In this document: piece after piece, positions 36,043 to 48,418 of the stretch
Position numbering within the stretch: position 1 is the first letter of the stretch
Layout: every line of letters starts with the position of its first letter
NCBI GenBank assembly: GCA_947247005.1
Contig: OX365952.1
Location: 42,822,722 to 42,886,721, forward strand
Direction of reading: 5' to 3'
DNA: 64,000 nucleotides
Source: Spisula solida
Lineage: Eukaryota; Mollusca; Bivalvia; Venerida; Mactridae
Notes under the pieces: model-generated
Databases searched by the model: none
What the model was told of the DNA's origin: nothing
What the model saw: the letters and a program-made list of their open reading frames with translations, nothing else
Made by a program: the position numbers and the translations under genes

Positions 36043-36356
36043 AACTGTGATGCAAAATCAGTTGCCTGGATTAAGCAGGTACCTGTCTTAAACAGTCAAA
36101 ATAATAATTTTATTAAACGAAAAATACACCTAACAGGTATTGATCATTCCCTGTTTTAAGCACCCAAATATTATATATACAGTATGTACGTTTATATCCT
36201 GACTGCCTCCTACAGACAAATAATTAAATTTAGTTTGAATCTCTGGTGGGATTCGAATCCATACCATTCGCCTAGCAATAGGGAGTACGATATTAAACGT
36301 ATACTGATTCAATAGCAAAAATATTTCAAGGGAGAAGTTTCCGAACAAGATATCAT

Positions 36357-36886
36357 CAATCTGATTAAAATCATATCCTCAAACCCGCTACACATAAGGA
36401 TCTGACGTCGGCCTATTGAATGTCACCTCAGGCGACCTTAACAATTAGCCAATCGACGCCTTGCTTTCAGAATTCTGAAAGCGATTTGATTCTATTTTTA
36501 AATGCGGTAGTTATCACGAACACATGCATCTTACGCACATACTTCGTTCTCCTCGGTCTTTATGGATTGCAATATTTACCGGAGACAAACGGAAAGGACC
36601 GAGCCTTCACGATTGATAATCAACAGTGCGTTTATATCAAATTATATGTACTACAAATTCTATAATGACCGAACTAATGCAGACTAAAGTTGTGGACAAC
36701 TATTTTATTTGTAATTTACCGTTTTTTAATACGACCGAAGTACCAATGTAAGGAGCTATATGATTGACTGAATTATAAATAGATATAAATAGCGATAGTG
36801 GAAATTCCGATTTTTGAAAATAAAACCTCGTATAGCGCCGTCATCAGCTCTATCGGTAAGGAAGATCAAGTACTTAAGTCTGATTG
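36357..36886. mobile_element. 530-bp insertion with 10-bp direct repeats
   Basis: Block 1 and the sub-unit copies at 23170 and 48990 read through GAACAAGATATCATTTT without a break. Here AAGATATCAT appears on both sides (36347-36356 and 36887-36896) of 530 foreign bases. The ends are weakly inverted (CAATCTGATT against CAATCAGACT). A DNA transposon with a 9-10 bp target duplication is likely. No transposase frame is present. Confidence 0.6.
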
Positions 36887-39800
36887 AAGATATCATTTGA
36901 ATGTGTAGAAAGTGATCATAAAACAGACGGAGCAACCAATAAAACCAACAATACAGAAATATGAAACACGGTATACGCCACACATTGAGAAATCAATTTC
37001 AATGTCCATGTCTTTTAAAAATAGAATGCGTTTATTGATAGCTATACAATTTCGACGAGGCGTTTAGTTAATATGCTGTAAAGGTCGGAATGTGCCTACG
37101 ACATTATCGTTATCAAGCCAAGACGTTTCAGATACGATAGTAAATTATTCAATATCAGATGTTCACAATTATACAAGTTTCTCTGCTGTAAAGGTCGGAA
37201 ATTATAGTTATCAAGCCAAGACATTTTATGTAGTTTGTACCTTAGTTGTACGTTAGATAAATTATTCAACAATATCTGCTTACGTTCACAATTATAGTAG
37301 TTTCTGAAACTACAATTACTAAACACAGCGTATGAACCAAATTACTGTATGAATTATTGGGAGTCCATACAATTAAACTTGTACGATTTATTGTGAGCAA
37401 AAGCATCTGTGATAACCGCTCGCTGTATGACTTATCAAGAAGACTATACAATTCAACGTTTATGCCTAATTGCGATAACCGGATGTTGACTCGTTTATAA
37501 ACGAGTTCAAAAAGAGATAGAAATACAGATGAAGATGTTCTGAATTAAAATAGGCTGATTTTTTCCATCTTTTTAATACAACGTTACATTACAAGCCGGA
37601 CAAAGAAACTTTGTATTTTGCACCTATGGTAGCGTTCAATGCATGGTCTTTACACTTAATAAACACAAACATTCATTGCCGTCAAAATAGTGTTGCATTT
37701 GGTGGGATGTGTATTTATCATTTCTTATTAAACCAATTAGTGCACTGTTGATGAAAAAAATAAAATTTAAAGCAATCACTTTCCGGACAAAATGAAAATC
37801 AAAGTAGCATAATTGATTCTCGACAGAACCAGGTGGGGTTTCATACATGAACATTTTTTAAAAAAGATAATAAAAAATCGGACAGGGAGGCAGCAACTCT
37901 AGCATATGACGAGGAATAATTAAGGCCGTAATGTTTTCATCGAAGACAATCATATAACATGGTCATAAATTCCTACTCATGCTAGTTATTAAAGGAATCG
38001 TTATATGAATACATAGGTAATAAACGACTAAAAAGAGTCCTGAAGCAACGATGAATTGACTGAAAATGGTGGTATGCATTAAAATACATGAAATAAGCGA
38101 AAATATGTTCTCCATCTTTCAAGAGCAAACGTTTTCTTAAAAGATACACGACCCCATTTTAACTGTATTATTTTCCAGCTCAAATATACTTCTTTAAGAT
38201 AATATATGTGTAACAGGTGGCCATAGACTAAACCTGTTGAAATTTGAGGTCGGTCATTGTCACTTTACATGTAACTAAAGAACAAATCGTTTTGGTGGTC
38301 CTTAACCTATATATTGTGAATGAATGTAATACATTTTGAACTATGTCATAGGGCAATGTCTGAGAGCTGCATGACTTCATATAGGAAGACGATTATTGAA
38401 AACTAGATAGGTCTATAATCACCTTCCAAAAGAACAGCATATCTATGACGATTCCCATACGAACAGTTTAAATCATCGTTACTTATTGATGTGCCGCACG
38501 TCTTGGAATTATCAGAGACGGTCGTAAATTGTACATTGTTTTTAAAATAAACCAAAAAACTTTTTTTTATTTCAAAAGCATTTAAGTCAGAAACCCATCT
38601 GTCATGATCTTCCCGTTTTTGTAACATCAATCACGATAATCATCCATCAATCTTTTAGACCAGACCGGAAGTCATCAATATTCGAGTAATCACGTGATAA
38701 AAAGTTGTCAGTAATGAATCGAAGTGTCTGACTAGATCACTTACAGCTGACACGAAAATGCACAAAAAATGGCAATCACGTCATTTGTTATTATTCACAC
38801 CTGCAAATTCAATGTAGTGTGCAAAAACAGCCTAACAAACTTCTGGCTTATCGTCCCTGACGTCTTAATTAGACGTTTGTATATAATTTGCATATTTCCC
38901 ATGACAGGCTTATCATTCAACCGTCCCTTGTTGGCATTTCTGAAGTTATTAATTTACATACACTAACCATCTCAACCTTGCATAGATTCTATAAAATAAA
39001 TACATGTATAAGAATCTTATTATATATAGCATTCTAGTTCCCGTGCCAACTTCCTGTAAAACAAGTGCTAGGTCTTTGGAAAACGTTATCTGTATGGCTA
39101 GCCTTAAAGTGTCGCTCTGGTGTCAGCCATACGGTCCCGCATTGCTAGGCACTTCCTGACATTAATGTGTCCTGACAGTCAATTCAGAAAATCAGTCCGT
39201 GTTTAACTACGGTTAGTGTGACCTCGATCTGAAAATTACTGGGGTTTATCTGCAGGAAGGAGACATTGCACAAAAAGACAAAATAATTGGTACGCGTTAG
39301 GTGATCTTGTTGGTATTTCTGAAATTATTAATTTTCACACACTAACCATCTCATAAATAATTACCCTACATAGATTCTACAAAATAAATATAAGAATATA
39401 GCATTCTAGTTTCCGTGCCAACATCCTGTAAAAAAACGATTGATCATATATCAGTATGGAAAACATATAGTGCCATGTGGCTAGCCTTAGAGTGTCGCTC
39501 TGGAGTCAGCAGCTCCGTCCCATATTGCTAGATACTTCCAAACACGAATGCGACCAAATAATCAATGAATCATTTCGAGTTTAACCAAGGTTGATGTGAC
39601 CTTGCTAGGGTTCACCTGCAAGAAGGAGCCATTGCACCATAAGACAAAATCAATTGTACGCGTAAGATGATCCTGATTTGGCGAACGAATGCACGACAGT
39701 GACGCAGAAATGGCTAGTAATCTGAGTAAGAGGCAGCAGAGAACAACAAGTATTACAAGGCGAACACATACCATAAAGAAAACACCAAAGCTCACAAAGT

Positions 39801-40565
39801 GTTAGCTCAACATGAAAGTAGCCTGAAGGTGAAAAACACGATTCCAAACTGTACATATTTCATTACGGGGTTCTGGAATAAAAGAGGCGATTTGAGGCCG
39901 CTGTTCCAATTTAAAGAATACATTGAACGTAGCTTCTCATCAACAAACAAGACTGCGTTCAATAAACGCTTATGCCCCCTGTGGAAGCCTTGTTCATAAC
40001 TAATTCAGTCCACAATAAGGTCAAGGTGAAGGTCAAAATGGGGTTAGGTCATACAGACGTGTGGAGAGTGTTCATATACAACATCCATGCAAGTATGAAA
40101 GCTTTGTAGCAAGCCATATTAATGCTAGAAGAAACGGTCAATCTGGGTTAACCAGGAATTTGGCCCTTCAATAAGTCTAAATTCAAAATTAGGTCAAGGT
40201 GAAGGTCAAAATTGGGTTAGGTGATATAGGCGTGTGGAGAGTGTTCAAATACAACATCCATGCAAGTATGGAAGCTTTGTAGCAAGCCATAATGATGCTA
40301 AAAAAACGGTCAATATGGATTAACCGGACGGACGAACGGACGAACGGACGAACGATCGGACGGGCAGGTGAATCACTATATGCCTCCCGATTTATCACAA
40401 ACGACCCAATTTATTAAGATGATCATTTATTTTGACCTAGTTTCGTGGTGAGTATGTCAAAAGTGTGACCTCTTGTGACTACGCAAGGTATTATTTGACC
40501 TAGCATTTGCTCCTATTTGTCCCAATATCTAAATTGACATGGACTGTATTGAGATGATGATTGCG

Positions 40566-40578
40566 ACAAATTTTCATA
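40566..40578. other. Target-site duplication of the L1/Tx1 LINE, left
   Basis: ACAAATTTTCATA stands here and again at 44730-44742. The uninterrupted sequence is at about 18950-18962 in block 1 (ACAAATTTTCATAAATG). Confidence 0.9.
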
Positions 40579-43500
40579 TTTTTTTTGTAATTATTTATTT
40601 CGTTGCTGATATAACACATGGTAAACATAAACACAAAGCATGAGATGTATACATATGGGTGCAAAGCACAAATTACACAAAGAATAAATAAAATCTTATA
40701 GTGTGCCCAGGATAACGTGAAATGCGGAAAATCTGTTATACCGCAAAGTAGGATAAATCAGATGTGTACGGTTTACTAGTGAAGTTTTGAGTTCAATACT
40801 GAACTTATCTGTTTACTCTAGTAATTTGTAAAACCAATTTTGCATCAGATGGCCAAACCGATTCATGTTTGTTGGTATCACATAATCCTGGGTGCAGTAT
40901 AGTTAGCTTCACTTCTGTTTCAAATTTAAGTTCACAAAACACAAACGTTTACAAAATCAGTTGGAATATTTACTCAGCTAAAAACGGCATAATGAAGGTA
41001 TATTGACTCTTGTCTGAACGTGTTGACATGTCATGTAATTTTAAATTCAGAAAAAAAAATTATTTTTCAATAAAATTTGTACTTTGTGAACTTCAATTCG
41101 GCACGAATGTATAATAAGTATTGATAAAAGTTTGTCTTGGTGTTCATCACGCCAATGTCAGCAACATAAATTACAAATATAATTTTAACAAATATTACTG
41201 TATGTCTAACAATAACTTTTGAAATAAGGAAACGAAAACTAGAAAAAAATTAAAAGGCAAGGGTTAGGTATAGTGTTGTGTTTTCCATTGCTGTTAAAAT
41301 AGGAAACACAAAAAAAACAAAAAACATTTAATCTTATTGTAGTACAGTTTTGTGATGTTGGTGGTGAGGAGATTAATTTATGAGGGGTCTCCCTCCAGTG
41401 CTGCCATGTAATAGTTCCATTTCTTATTGAAATTGTGTGTAGAAAAGGACTTTTTGGCTATGTATTGTTCTACTCTTAAATGAGCTAGTAAATAGGTTTT
41501 GTAATTTGTCAGGTTAGGTATGCACGATTTCATTTTACATGTATAGATATACCTTTTTGCTATTAATAATATAGTATTTAATACGACATTTGTAGCTGTC
41601 TGGATATTTGGGCAACCAAGGAGAATGTCGCACTGTGTCCAATTTATTCTTATTTCTGGGTTAGTATTGTTTGTCCATTGTTTTAGTAATTGCCAAAATT
41701 GGGACACAAAATGACATTCATAAAATAAGTGGTTTAAAGTTTCTTCTTCTTGATTACAAAAAGTGCAAATATTATTATTACAGAGATTCATTTTAAGTAA
41801 CAATGAGTTAGTGCCTAAAATCCTGTGGGTAATTCTGTATTGGAACCATTGTAGGTTAGAATTATTAGTAATTTTGAAAGGGGACTTAAGAATGTATTTC
41901 CATCCAAATTGTTCTGGTAGATTTAACTCTGTTTCCCATTTTAATTTTGATGTTATGGTCTCATATTTGCTGATTAAGGAGTCATATATATATCTACAAC
42001 CCTTCTTGGAGCTTGCAGCCTGCCTTTATGGCATTGACAAGGCTGTTATATTGTAAAAAGTTTGTTTGTACTTGCAATTTTTGTCGAAACATTTCATATG
42101 TGTAGTAATTTCCATTTGAATCTAGAATGTCATTTATGAGAACTATTCCTTTATCAAGATATTTTTTGTAATAAACACTTTGCCCTCCAATTTTAAAAAT
42201 GTTATTACGCAAAATTGGTAAATGTATAAAGTCTTGCCAAGAATTTATTGCATTTTTTTCTACTAACTGTGTGTAGCTTTTTAGGACATCTTTCAAAAAT
42301 TGGTTATGTGTATTTGTAACAATTTTCGTTCCAAAATCACTGCCAAATACACTAAAAAGTGTAAAATATTATTAGGACACAGTTCTTCGACCAGTTAATA
42401 ATATTTAGTGGAGTTTGTGAGATATCTTCTAAGCCAGGTTATTTTTAAGGCTTTCATAAAGTTTTCTAAATCTAGTACCCTTAAACCTCCAAGACTGTAG
42501 TCTTGTACAATACAATTTCTCTTGACTTTATCTGGTTTATTGTTTCATAGAAATTTAAAAATCATAGTTTTTAATTTTTAAATCGTGTCAATGTTAGGGT
42601 ATTAAATGATTTATTTTTGATAATGCCAATGTTTTAATTATTACATTTCTTCCAATTGGAGTCAGTATTCTTTTAGACCATACTGTAAATAACCTTTTAA
42701 TGTCATTGATTTTATTCTGATTGTTAATCTCGACCATTTCTTGGAGATCTTTACAGAATATTATTCCGAGTAATTTAAAGCTATTCATTTCCCAATTTAT
42801 ACCTAAGTCAGGGCAAATAATAGTATTTCTATTTTTAAAGGAGCCTATCCAGACAGCTTTTGTTTTATCAATGTTTATCTTAAGGCCTGAGATACTAGCA
42901 TAAAATTTAAACACTGACATCGTTGTTCTTTGTGACATTTCTGTACCATCTAGTATAAGGGTAGTATCATCTGCGTATTGTGAAACTAAAAATTCTGTTC
43001 CATTTACATTTAAACCCTTAATGTTGTTGTTTTGTCTTATCAATATAGATAGAATTTCTGCACATAATATAAACAGGTAGGGAAATAGAGGATCACCTTG
43101 TCTGCAACCTCGGTGTAATGTAAACCATTCAGACAGATGTCCATTGACTATAACACTCGATGAAATATTTGTATAAAATAGTTTAACCCAATTGATCAAG
43201 TTAGGTCCAAAGTTAAAGAAAGACAATACTTTATACATGAATTTCCATGATAGCGAGTCAAAAGCTGTAGCAAAATCTAAAAGTAGCAGCATTCCAGGTT
43301 TGTTATTTTGTTCAGCGTAGAACATTATGTCGTATATAACTCGTATGTTGTCACTTATAAAGCGTCCTGGAAGAAACCCACTTTGATCTTCGTTAATGAT
43401 ATTTGGTAATACATTTTTAAGCGTGCCGCAATAGCGGATGATGCAATTTTATATGATATATTTAGCAGTGAGATTGGTCTCCAGTTTTTTAGATATAATT

Positions 43501-44729
43501 TGCTTTTGTCACCTTTTGGAATACATGTTATGATACCTTGCTTGGGTGTTACAGATAACTCTTTAAATTTAAAAGCTTCATTGATTGACCTAACTAAGAA
43601 ATGTCCAATATCATTCCAAAAGAATTTATAAAATGAAGTTGTAAAGCCACTACTACCAGGTGATGTGTTGTTCTTCATCTTTTTTTAAACATGTGAGCAT
43701 TTCGTCATCAGATAAATCTTTTTCTAAATTTCCCTTTTCTATTTCATTTAGTTTTAAAATGGTGTTATCATCAAATAAAGGGCTTAAATCTACATTATCG
43801 GTGGGTATATCTGAATAAAGTGATTTGTAATGTTCTTTGGTTTCATTTAAGATTTCAGATTGATCCTGCAATAAGCTCCCTGATTTAGAGTAAAGTTTTG
43901 ACATTGTTTTTGATACATAGTTTCTATTTTCTAAGTTACAGAAATAATTAGTCGGTTTTTCACCTTCAGTGATCCATTTTGCACGTGATCTTACAAGTTT
44001 ACCATTTAAATACTTTTTTCTAAGTTCTAATAATTCATTATTTTTTTCCTCAATTATTTGTGAGTTGTTTCTATTTTCATTTTGTAGATTGTTTATTTCA
44101 TCAACTAACTTTATTTGTTTATTTGTGTCGAGTTTCTTTTTATGAGAAGCATAAGATATTGTTTGGCCTCGAATCTCCATAAGTAAAGTTTCAAGAAATA
44201 ATCTGTCATTTATTATGAACTCAATATCTTTTATGTGAATGTTTTCTATTTCTATGTTTAGAGCTCGATCTTCCACAACGTATTGAGCTTTTACCCTGTT
44301 GATAGTTTCCTTTACCTGGGTTATATATTCAGTATCTTTTAATAAAGAGTCGTTAAATTTCCAATAAGAGTTTTCTCTAGTTATAGTCCCCATTTTAATA
44401 GTCAGAGTGATCATTGAATGGTCAGTTCTATATCCTGGGTTAATAGTTGTAGCATCTACCTCGGTATATAACGTATTTGAGATAAGAAAAAAGTCGAGTC
44501 TTGCTTGCTTAATTGGGTTTTTTCTATGCCATGTATATTTTTTTTTCTTCAATATGATCTTCACGCCAGCAGTCTATAAAATCTAAACCTAAAATAATAT
44601 CAATAACTGTTTCTCTGGAATTTGGGTTGTTGATATTAACATAATTAAAACAATCTTTTGTAGGGTCAATTACTAAGTTAAAGTCACCTAATAAGATACG
44701 TTCATTTTCTAAAGCGATTAGCTTTTGTA
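40579..44729 (-). mobile_element. 5'-truncated L1/Tx1-like LINE
   Basis: A 4151-bp insertion on the minus strand, flanked by a 13-bp target duplication. Its 3' end is at the left: a run of eight T (40579-40586), the poly(A) tail in element sense, preceded by about 0.8 kb of 3' UTR (40587-41377). Its 5' end is truncated inside the endonuclease domain, so ORF1 and the promoter are gone. It splits a repeat module in block 2 whose intact version is at 18941-19085. The tail, target duplication and 5' truncation match target-primed reverse transcription. Confidence 0.93.
41378..44729 (-). pseudogene. LINE ORF2 remnant: endonuclease - RT - zinc knuckle
   Basis: In order on the minus strand: endonuclease C-terminal half with ILLGDFNLVIDP (about 44665) and RTDHS (about 44430); a coiled region (44300-43950); RT fingers with KNWRPISLLN (about 43475); palm A with LDFATAFDSL (43285-43255); GCRQGDPLFPYLF (about 43115-43077); catalytic YADDTTLILDG (about 42980-42948); thumb LGIIF; and a terminal CX2CX8HX4C zinc knuckle (41769-41716). 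The reading is broken into at least six frames (44524-44729, 43653-44564, 43355-43678, 42594-43325, 41994-42296, 41378-41803). The catalytic RT residues survive, but frameshifts and the missing N-terminal endonuclease half make it inactive. This order fits the L1/Tx1 group. Confidence 0.9.
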
Positions 44730-45442
44730 ACAAATTTTCATAAATGATGAGACCAAAAAAGTGACATTTTATGTCTACACAAGCATACAGGCGATTGCGG
44801 ACAGACGACGGGCGTCTAGTGATCACAAAAGTTCGTCTTGTCACTTTGTGACCGGTGAGCTAAACAGACATCTAGGACGCTTAATGGGATCACTGTCACG
44901 TTCCCTCCATATTTTAAATATTATACCTGTCCTGTGATGTTCTGTTAATGTCCGTCTTGTTTAGCTTGATATTTAAATTGCATGAATTTTACAAAGAATA
45001 TAAAATATGACAGCTTACGATTATGTGTGGGAGTTTGGTTCCTTGATTTCCCAGTTGAACAACGCAATATTAAACTGATGAGCTGAGTACAAAACGCCCA
45101 AGAAATGTATGAATGGCAATAACAACTTGTCATATTGAAAGAAGAAATACGTCAACATTTATGGATGTTTTATTGCTCTCACGTAATAAATATAAGTGTT
45201 CTCTTCTCAATAATTCAATAATGGTCGTGTTTAAAGTGATTGTTGGCGTTCACTTATCAGGGGATGAAGGCCCATATGTTCTTCACTTCTTAGTGCAAAT
45301 GAACCAGATAATGTTTGGGGAAAATAGCTTAAAAATACAAGGTCATAATTTGGAAGTGCTTTGTTGGTCGCAACGCGTTCCAACTTTGTTATGTGCATTT
45401 TGTTGAATGTCCTGGTATTTTAGCAATGATTTGTCCATAAAG

Positions 45443-45660
45443 ATAATAAAAAATTAGACAGGGAAGACAGCACAAAACCAACAGTCGAGCACAGAAAACA
45501 TAAAAACAACACAGACCACAATTACACGACACAATTTGCCCAACACACAACTGAACGAGAAAATGATCTAAGGTGCTGAAAGTTTGCTGTCAAAAAGTCG
45601 AAAGTCCAAGTATTAGCTGTCCAAAACTCCTGTTGTACAGGAAATTATGAAAAAGTGGTA
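45443..45660 (+). repeat. R repeat, block 2 counterpart of 19645-19860
   Basis: Starts AAAGATAATAAAAAATTAGA, with CGAGCACAGAAAACATAAAA and a CACAATTACACGACAC stretch. Near-identical to the copy at 19645. Confidence 0.7.
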
Positions 45661-47890
45661 CATTTGTTTGCACTTTGTAAGTTTCTCAATGTCCAAACTG
45701 ACATTGTCACTTATTCGTTACAACGACATTTGGAAACAAACAGTATCGAGACCTGACTATATCAATCTCAGAAATTGTAAAAATGTACACACATGTTCAT
45801 GTATTAAATAACTGTGAATTATCAGTAATGACATCATGCTGTGTATAGAATCATTAAAATGATTTAACTAATCATTAATATTATTAAATGAATCATTATA
45901 ACGATGTAATGATGTAACAAGATATTAAGTAATCGAGCATTGGTGCCGCAAATATATTTTAATTGAAATGCAAATATGTTTTGTTGTCGAAGTCGTTAAT
46001 AAATATTATTTCAGAATTAGAGGAATGATATCATACGATGATGTAATCACTAATCGGGATTGGTGATGATTAAAATGTTGATAGCGATTTCAAAGTATAG
46101 GATTGTGTGGATATAGACACGCACATCGCTCCATTCAGTGCTTTGACTCTTCACAAACAAGAGGGAGCAAACTATGGATGACGAACCAGTGATAGATAAT
46201 ATAAAATTAGCATTACTTCTGGCTTATCGTCCCTGACGTCTTAATTAGACTTTTTGATATCGTTTGCATATTTCCCATGACAGGATTATCATTCAACCGC
46301 CCCTGGTTGGTATTTCTGATATTATTAATTTTGACACACTAACCGTCTCATAAATAATAACCTTGCATAGATTCTACAAAATAAATATTAGAATAACATT
46401 ATCTATAGCATTCTAGTTTCCGTGCCAACTTCTTGTTAACAAGTGCTAGGTCTTTGGAAAACGTTATCCGTATGGCTAGCCTTGAAGTGTCGCTCTAGTG
46501 TCAGCCATACGGTCCCGTATTGCAAGACACATCCAAACATGAGTGCACCGCCCTAACAGTCAATTAATCAATTCGTGTTTTACTAAGCTTGGTATGACCT
46601 ATATCGGAAACATGCTAGGGTTCATGTGCAGGGAGAGGCCTTTGCACTAAGACAAAATATTTGGTAGGCGTTAGATGATCTTGATTTGCCGGACGACTGT
46701 GCGACATTGATAGGGCTAGTCATCGCACACAACAACGGGTCACAGACAACCACACACCAAAATGACAACCCCAAAGCAGCACCCTACAATAACTGCGCTT
46801 TTGCCATTACGAAACAAGACAGCAGCACATAAAGTGTTGGCTCTACATGAAAGTGGCCTAAAGGCGAAAACCACGATACCAAACTGTTGACACTCAATAT
46901 AGTAAAGATTTCGTTATGGGGTTCTGGAATAAATGTGGCGATTTGAGGCTCATTGATTGTTGCCAAGTTTCGTCTAAATTATGACCTCTTATGATATAAT
47001 TTGACCTACCATTTGCTACTATGTGACCCAATTTCGAACTTGAACTATACTTTGTTGAGATGATAATTGTGACCAATTTTCATAAAGATGAGACCAAATA
47101 AATACCATCTTATGTCTACACAAGCATACAACTGCATACGGGCGACAGGCGAGAGGAGTAATCACAAAAGTTCATCTTGTCTCTTTGTGACAGGTGAGCT
47201 AAATATACATCTTAGGTGCTCATGGAGTCACTATCATATAGGGCCTACCCTTCGACTATTTATATTTTGATTATCTACTACTACATTCACAGGATATATA
47301 CCGTAATGATCTATTGAGTAAATAATGATTAGGGCACACAATCGTATACCTGATCTGTTCTGTTCTGTGATGTTCTGTTCATGACTGCCATGTTTAGCTT
47401 GATAGTGAAATTGCATTATTTGTACAAGGAGTGTAAAATATGGCAGTTTACGATAATGTGTGGGAGTTTGGTTCATTGATTTCCCTGTTGACCAACTTAC
47501 TATTTAACTGATGAACGGAGTACAAAACTCTCAAGAAATGTATGAATGGCAATGACAACTTGTCATATTAAAAGAAGAGAAACTTTATTATTTATGGATG
47601 TTTTATTGCTCTCACGTAATAAATATAAAATGTTCTATACTCAATGATTCAATAATGGTCAAGTTTTAGTGATTGTTGACGTTATTATTTCAGGGGATGA
47701 AAGTCCATATGTTCTCAACTTCTTAGTGCAAAGGAACCAAATAATGTCCAGTGAAAATAGATCCATAATACTTCACTACCCAAAAGTTCTAAACCTCCAG
47801 CATTAATGTTAATATCGTACTCTCATGAAAGTTTGCATACCAATACTTGAATAATACTTGCATTTGATTATGTATTCATTTTCTCGTTAC

Positions 47891-48418
47891 AGGCGCGTTA
47901 CGTAATGAGCCCTATTTTACAAAGTCACGTGCATATTGCAACGGAACAAGCACGTGTTCACTAACATTTAGCACAACAGATGTCTTTCCTCCCAAAAAAC
48001 ACGTAACATGCCGAGATTGACGCAAAACGAACTTGGATAAAGTGTAAGAATCTTACAACAAAATTTCACAAGGGCTATTGCAATGAAATGTCAACTTTGC
48101 AAATTTTGCTTGAGTGTTGATTTATAAAAAAATAAAGGTTCCTGTGAATTAAAAAACGGAAATAATCATTAAAATAACAATAACAAACGAAATAGAAAAT
48201 TATTTTTGTAATAAAAAGCAAAACTTAGGGCAGCAACTTTATCCAAGCTGATGATATCCCGACAGGTCAACCGCGTTCTGTTTGTGCTAAACTCAACATG
48301 TTAGGTGTTTTTCGCGTAGGAAAATCTTCACTAACATCAAAACCGTACACGCACACGTGCTTTCCGACGCGCATGCATTACACGACGTCGTGTAAATTAT
48401 GCTAGATTACGTAACAAG
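47891..48418. repeat. Block 2 copy of the CpG-palindrome foldback segment
   Basis: TTACGTAAT at 47899-47907 and ATTACGTAA at 48406-48414; the 18-bp palindrome is at 48378-48395. Very few differences from 22053-22580. Confidence 0.5.

Larger units (their letters stand above)
16226..36045 (+). repeat. Segmental tandem duplication, block 1
   Basis: This block aligns in order and orientation with 36330-54175. Corresponding points: 16245 with 36895, 18400 with 39870, 19320 with 45113, 22541 with 48378, 25080 with 50700, 27300 with 52915, 29320 with 53170, 35180 with 53745. Removing block-specific insertions leaves about 12.5 kb. Large parts look about 95-98% identical; the right-hand tail looks nearer 80-85%. 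Within the block a smaller unit (start GAACAAGATATCATTTT, end in repeat R) occurs at 16240-19870 and 23160-27480, with a partial copy at 20300-22000. No cellular gene is visible inside. Confidence 0.85.

Noticed and set aside
44743..44844. Extension of the LINE endonuclease frame to an ATG at 44844
   Set aside because: The LINE ends at 44729; the extra codons lie in the target duplication and in the repeat module into which it inserted.
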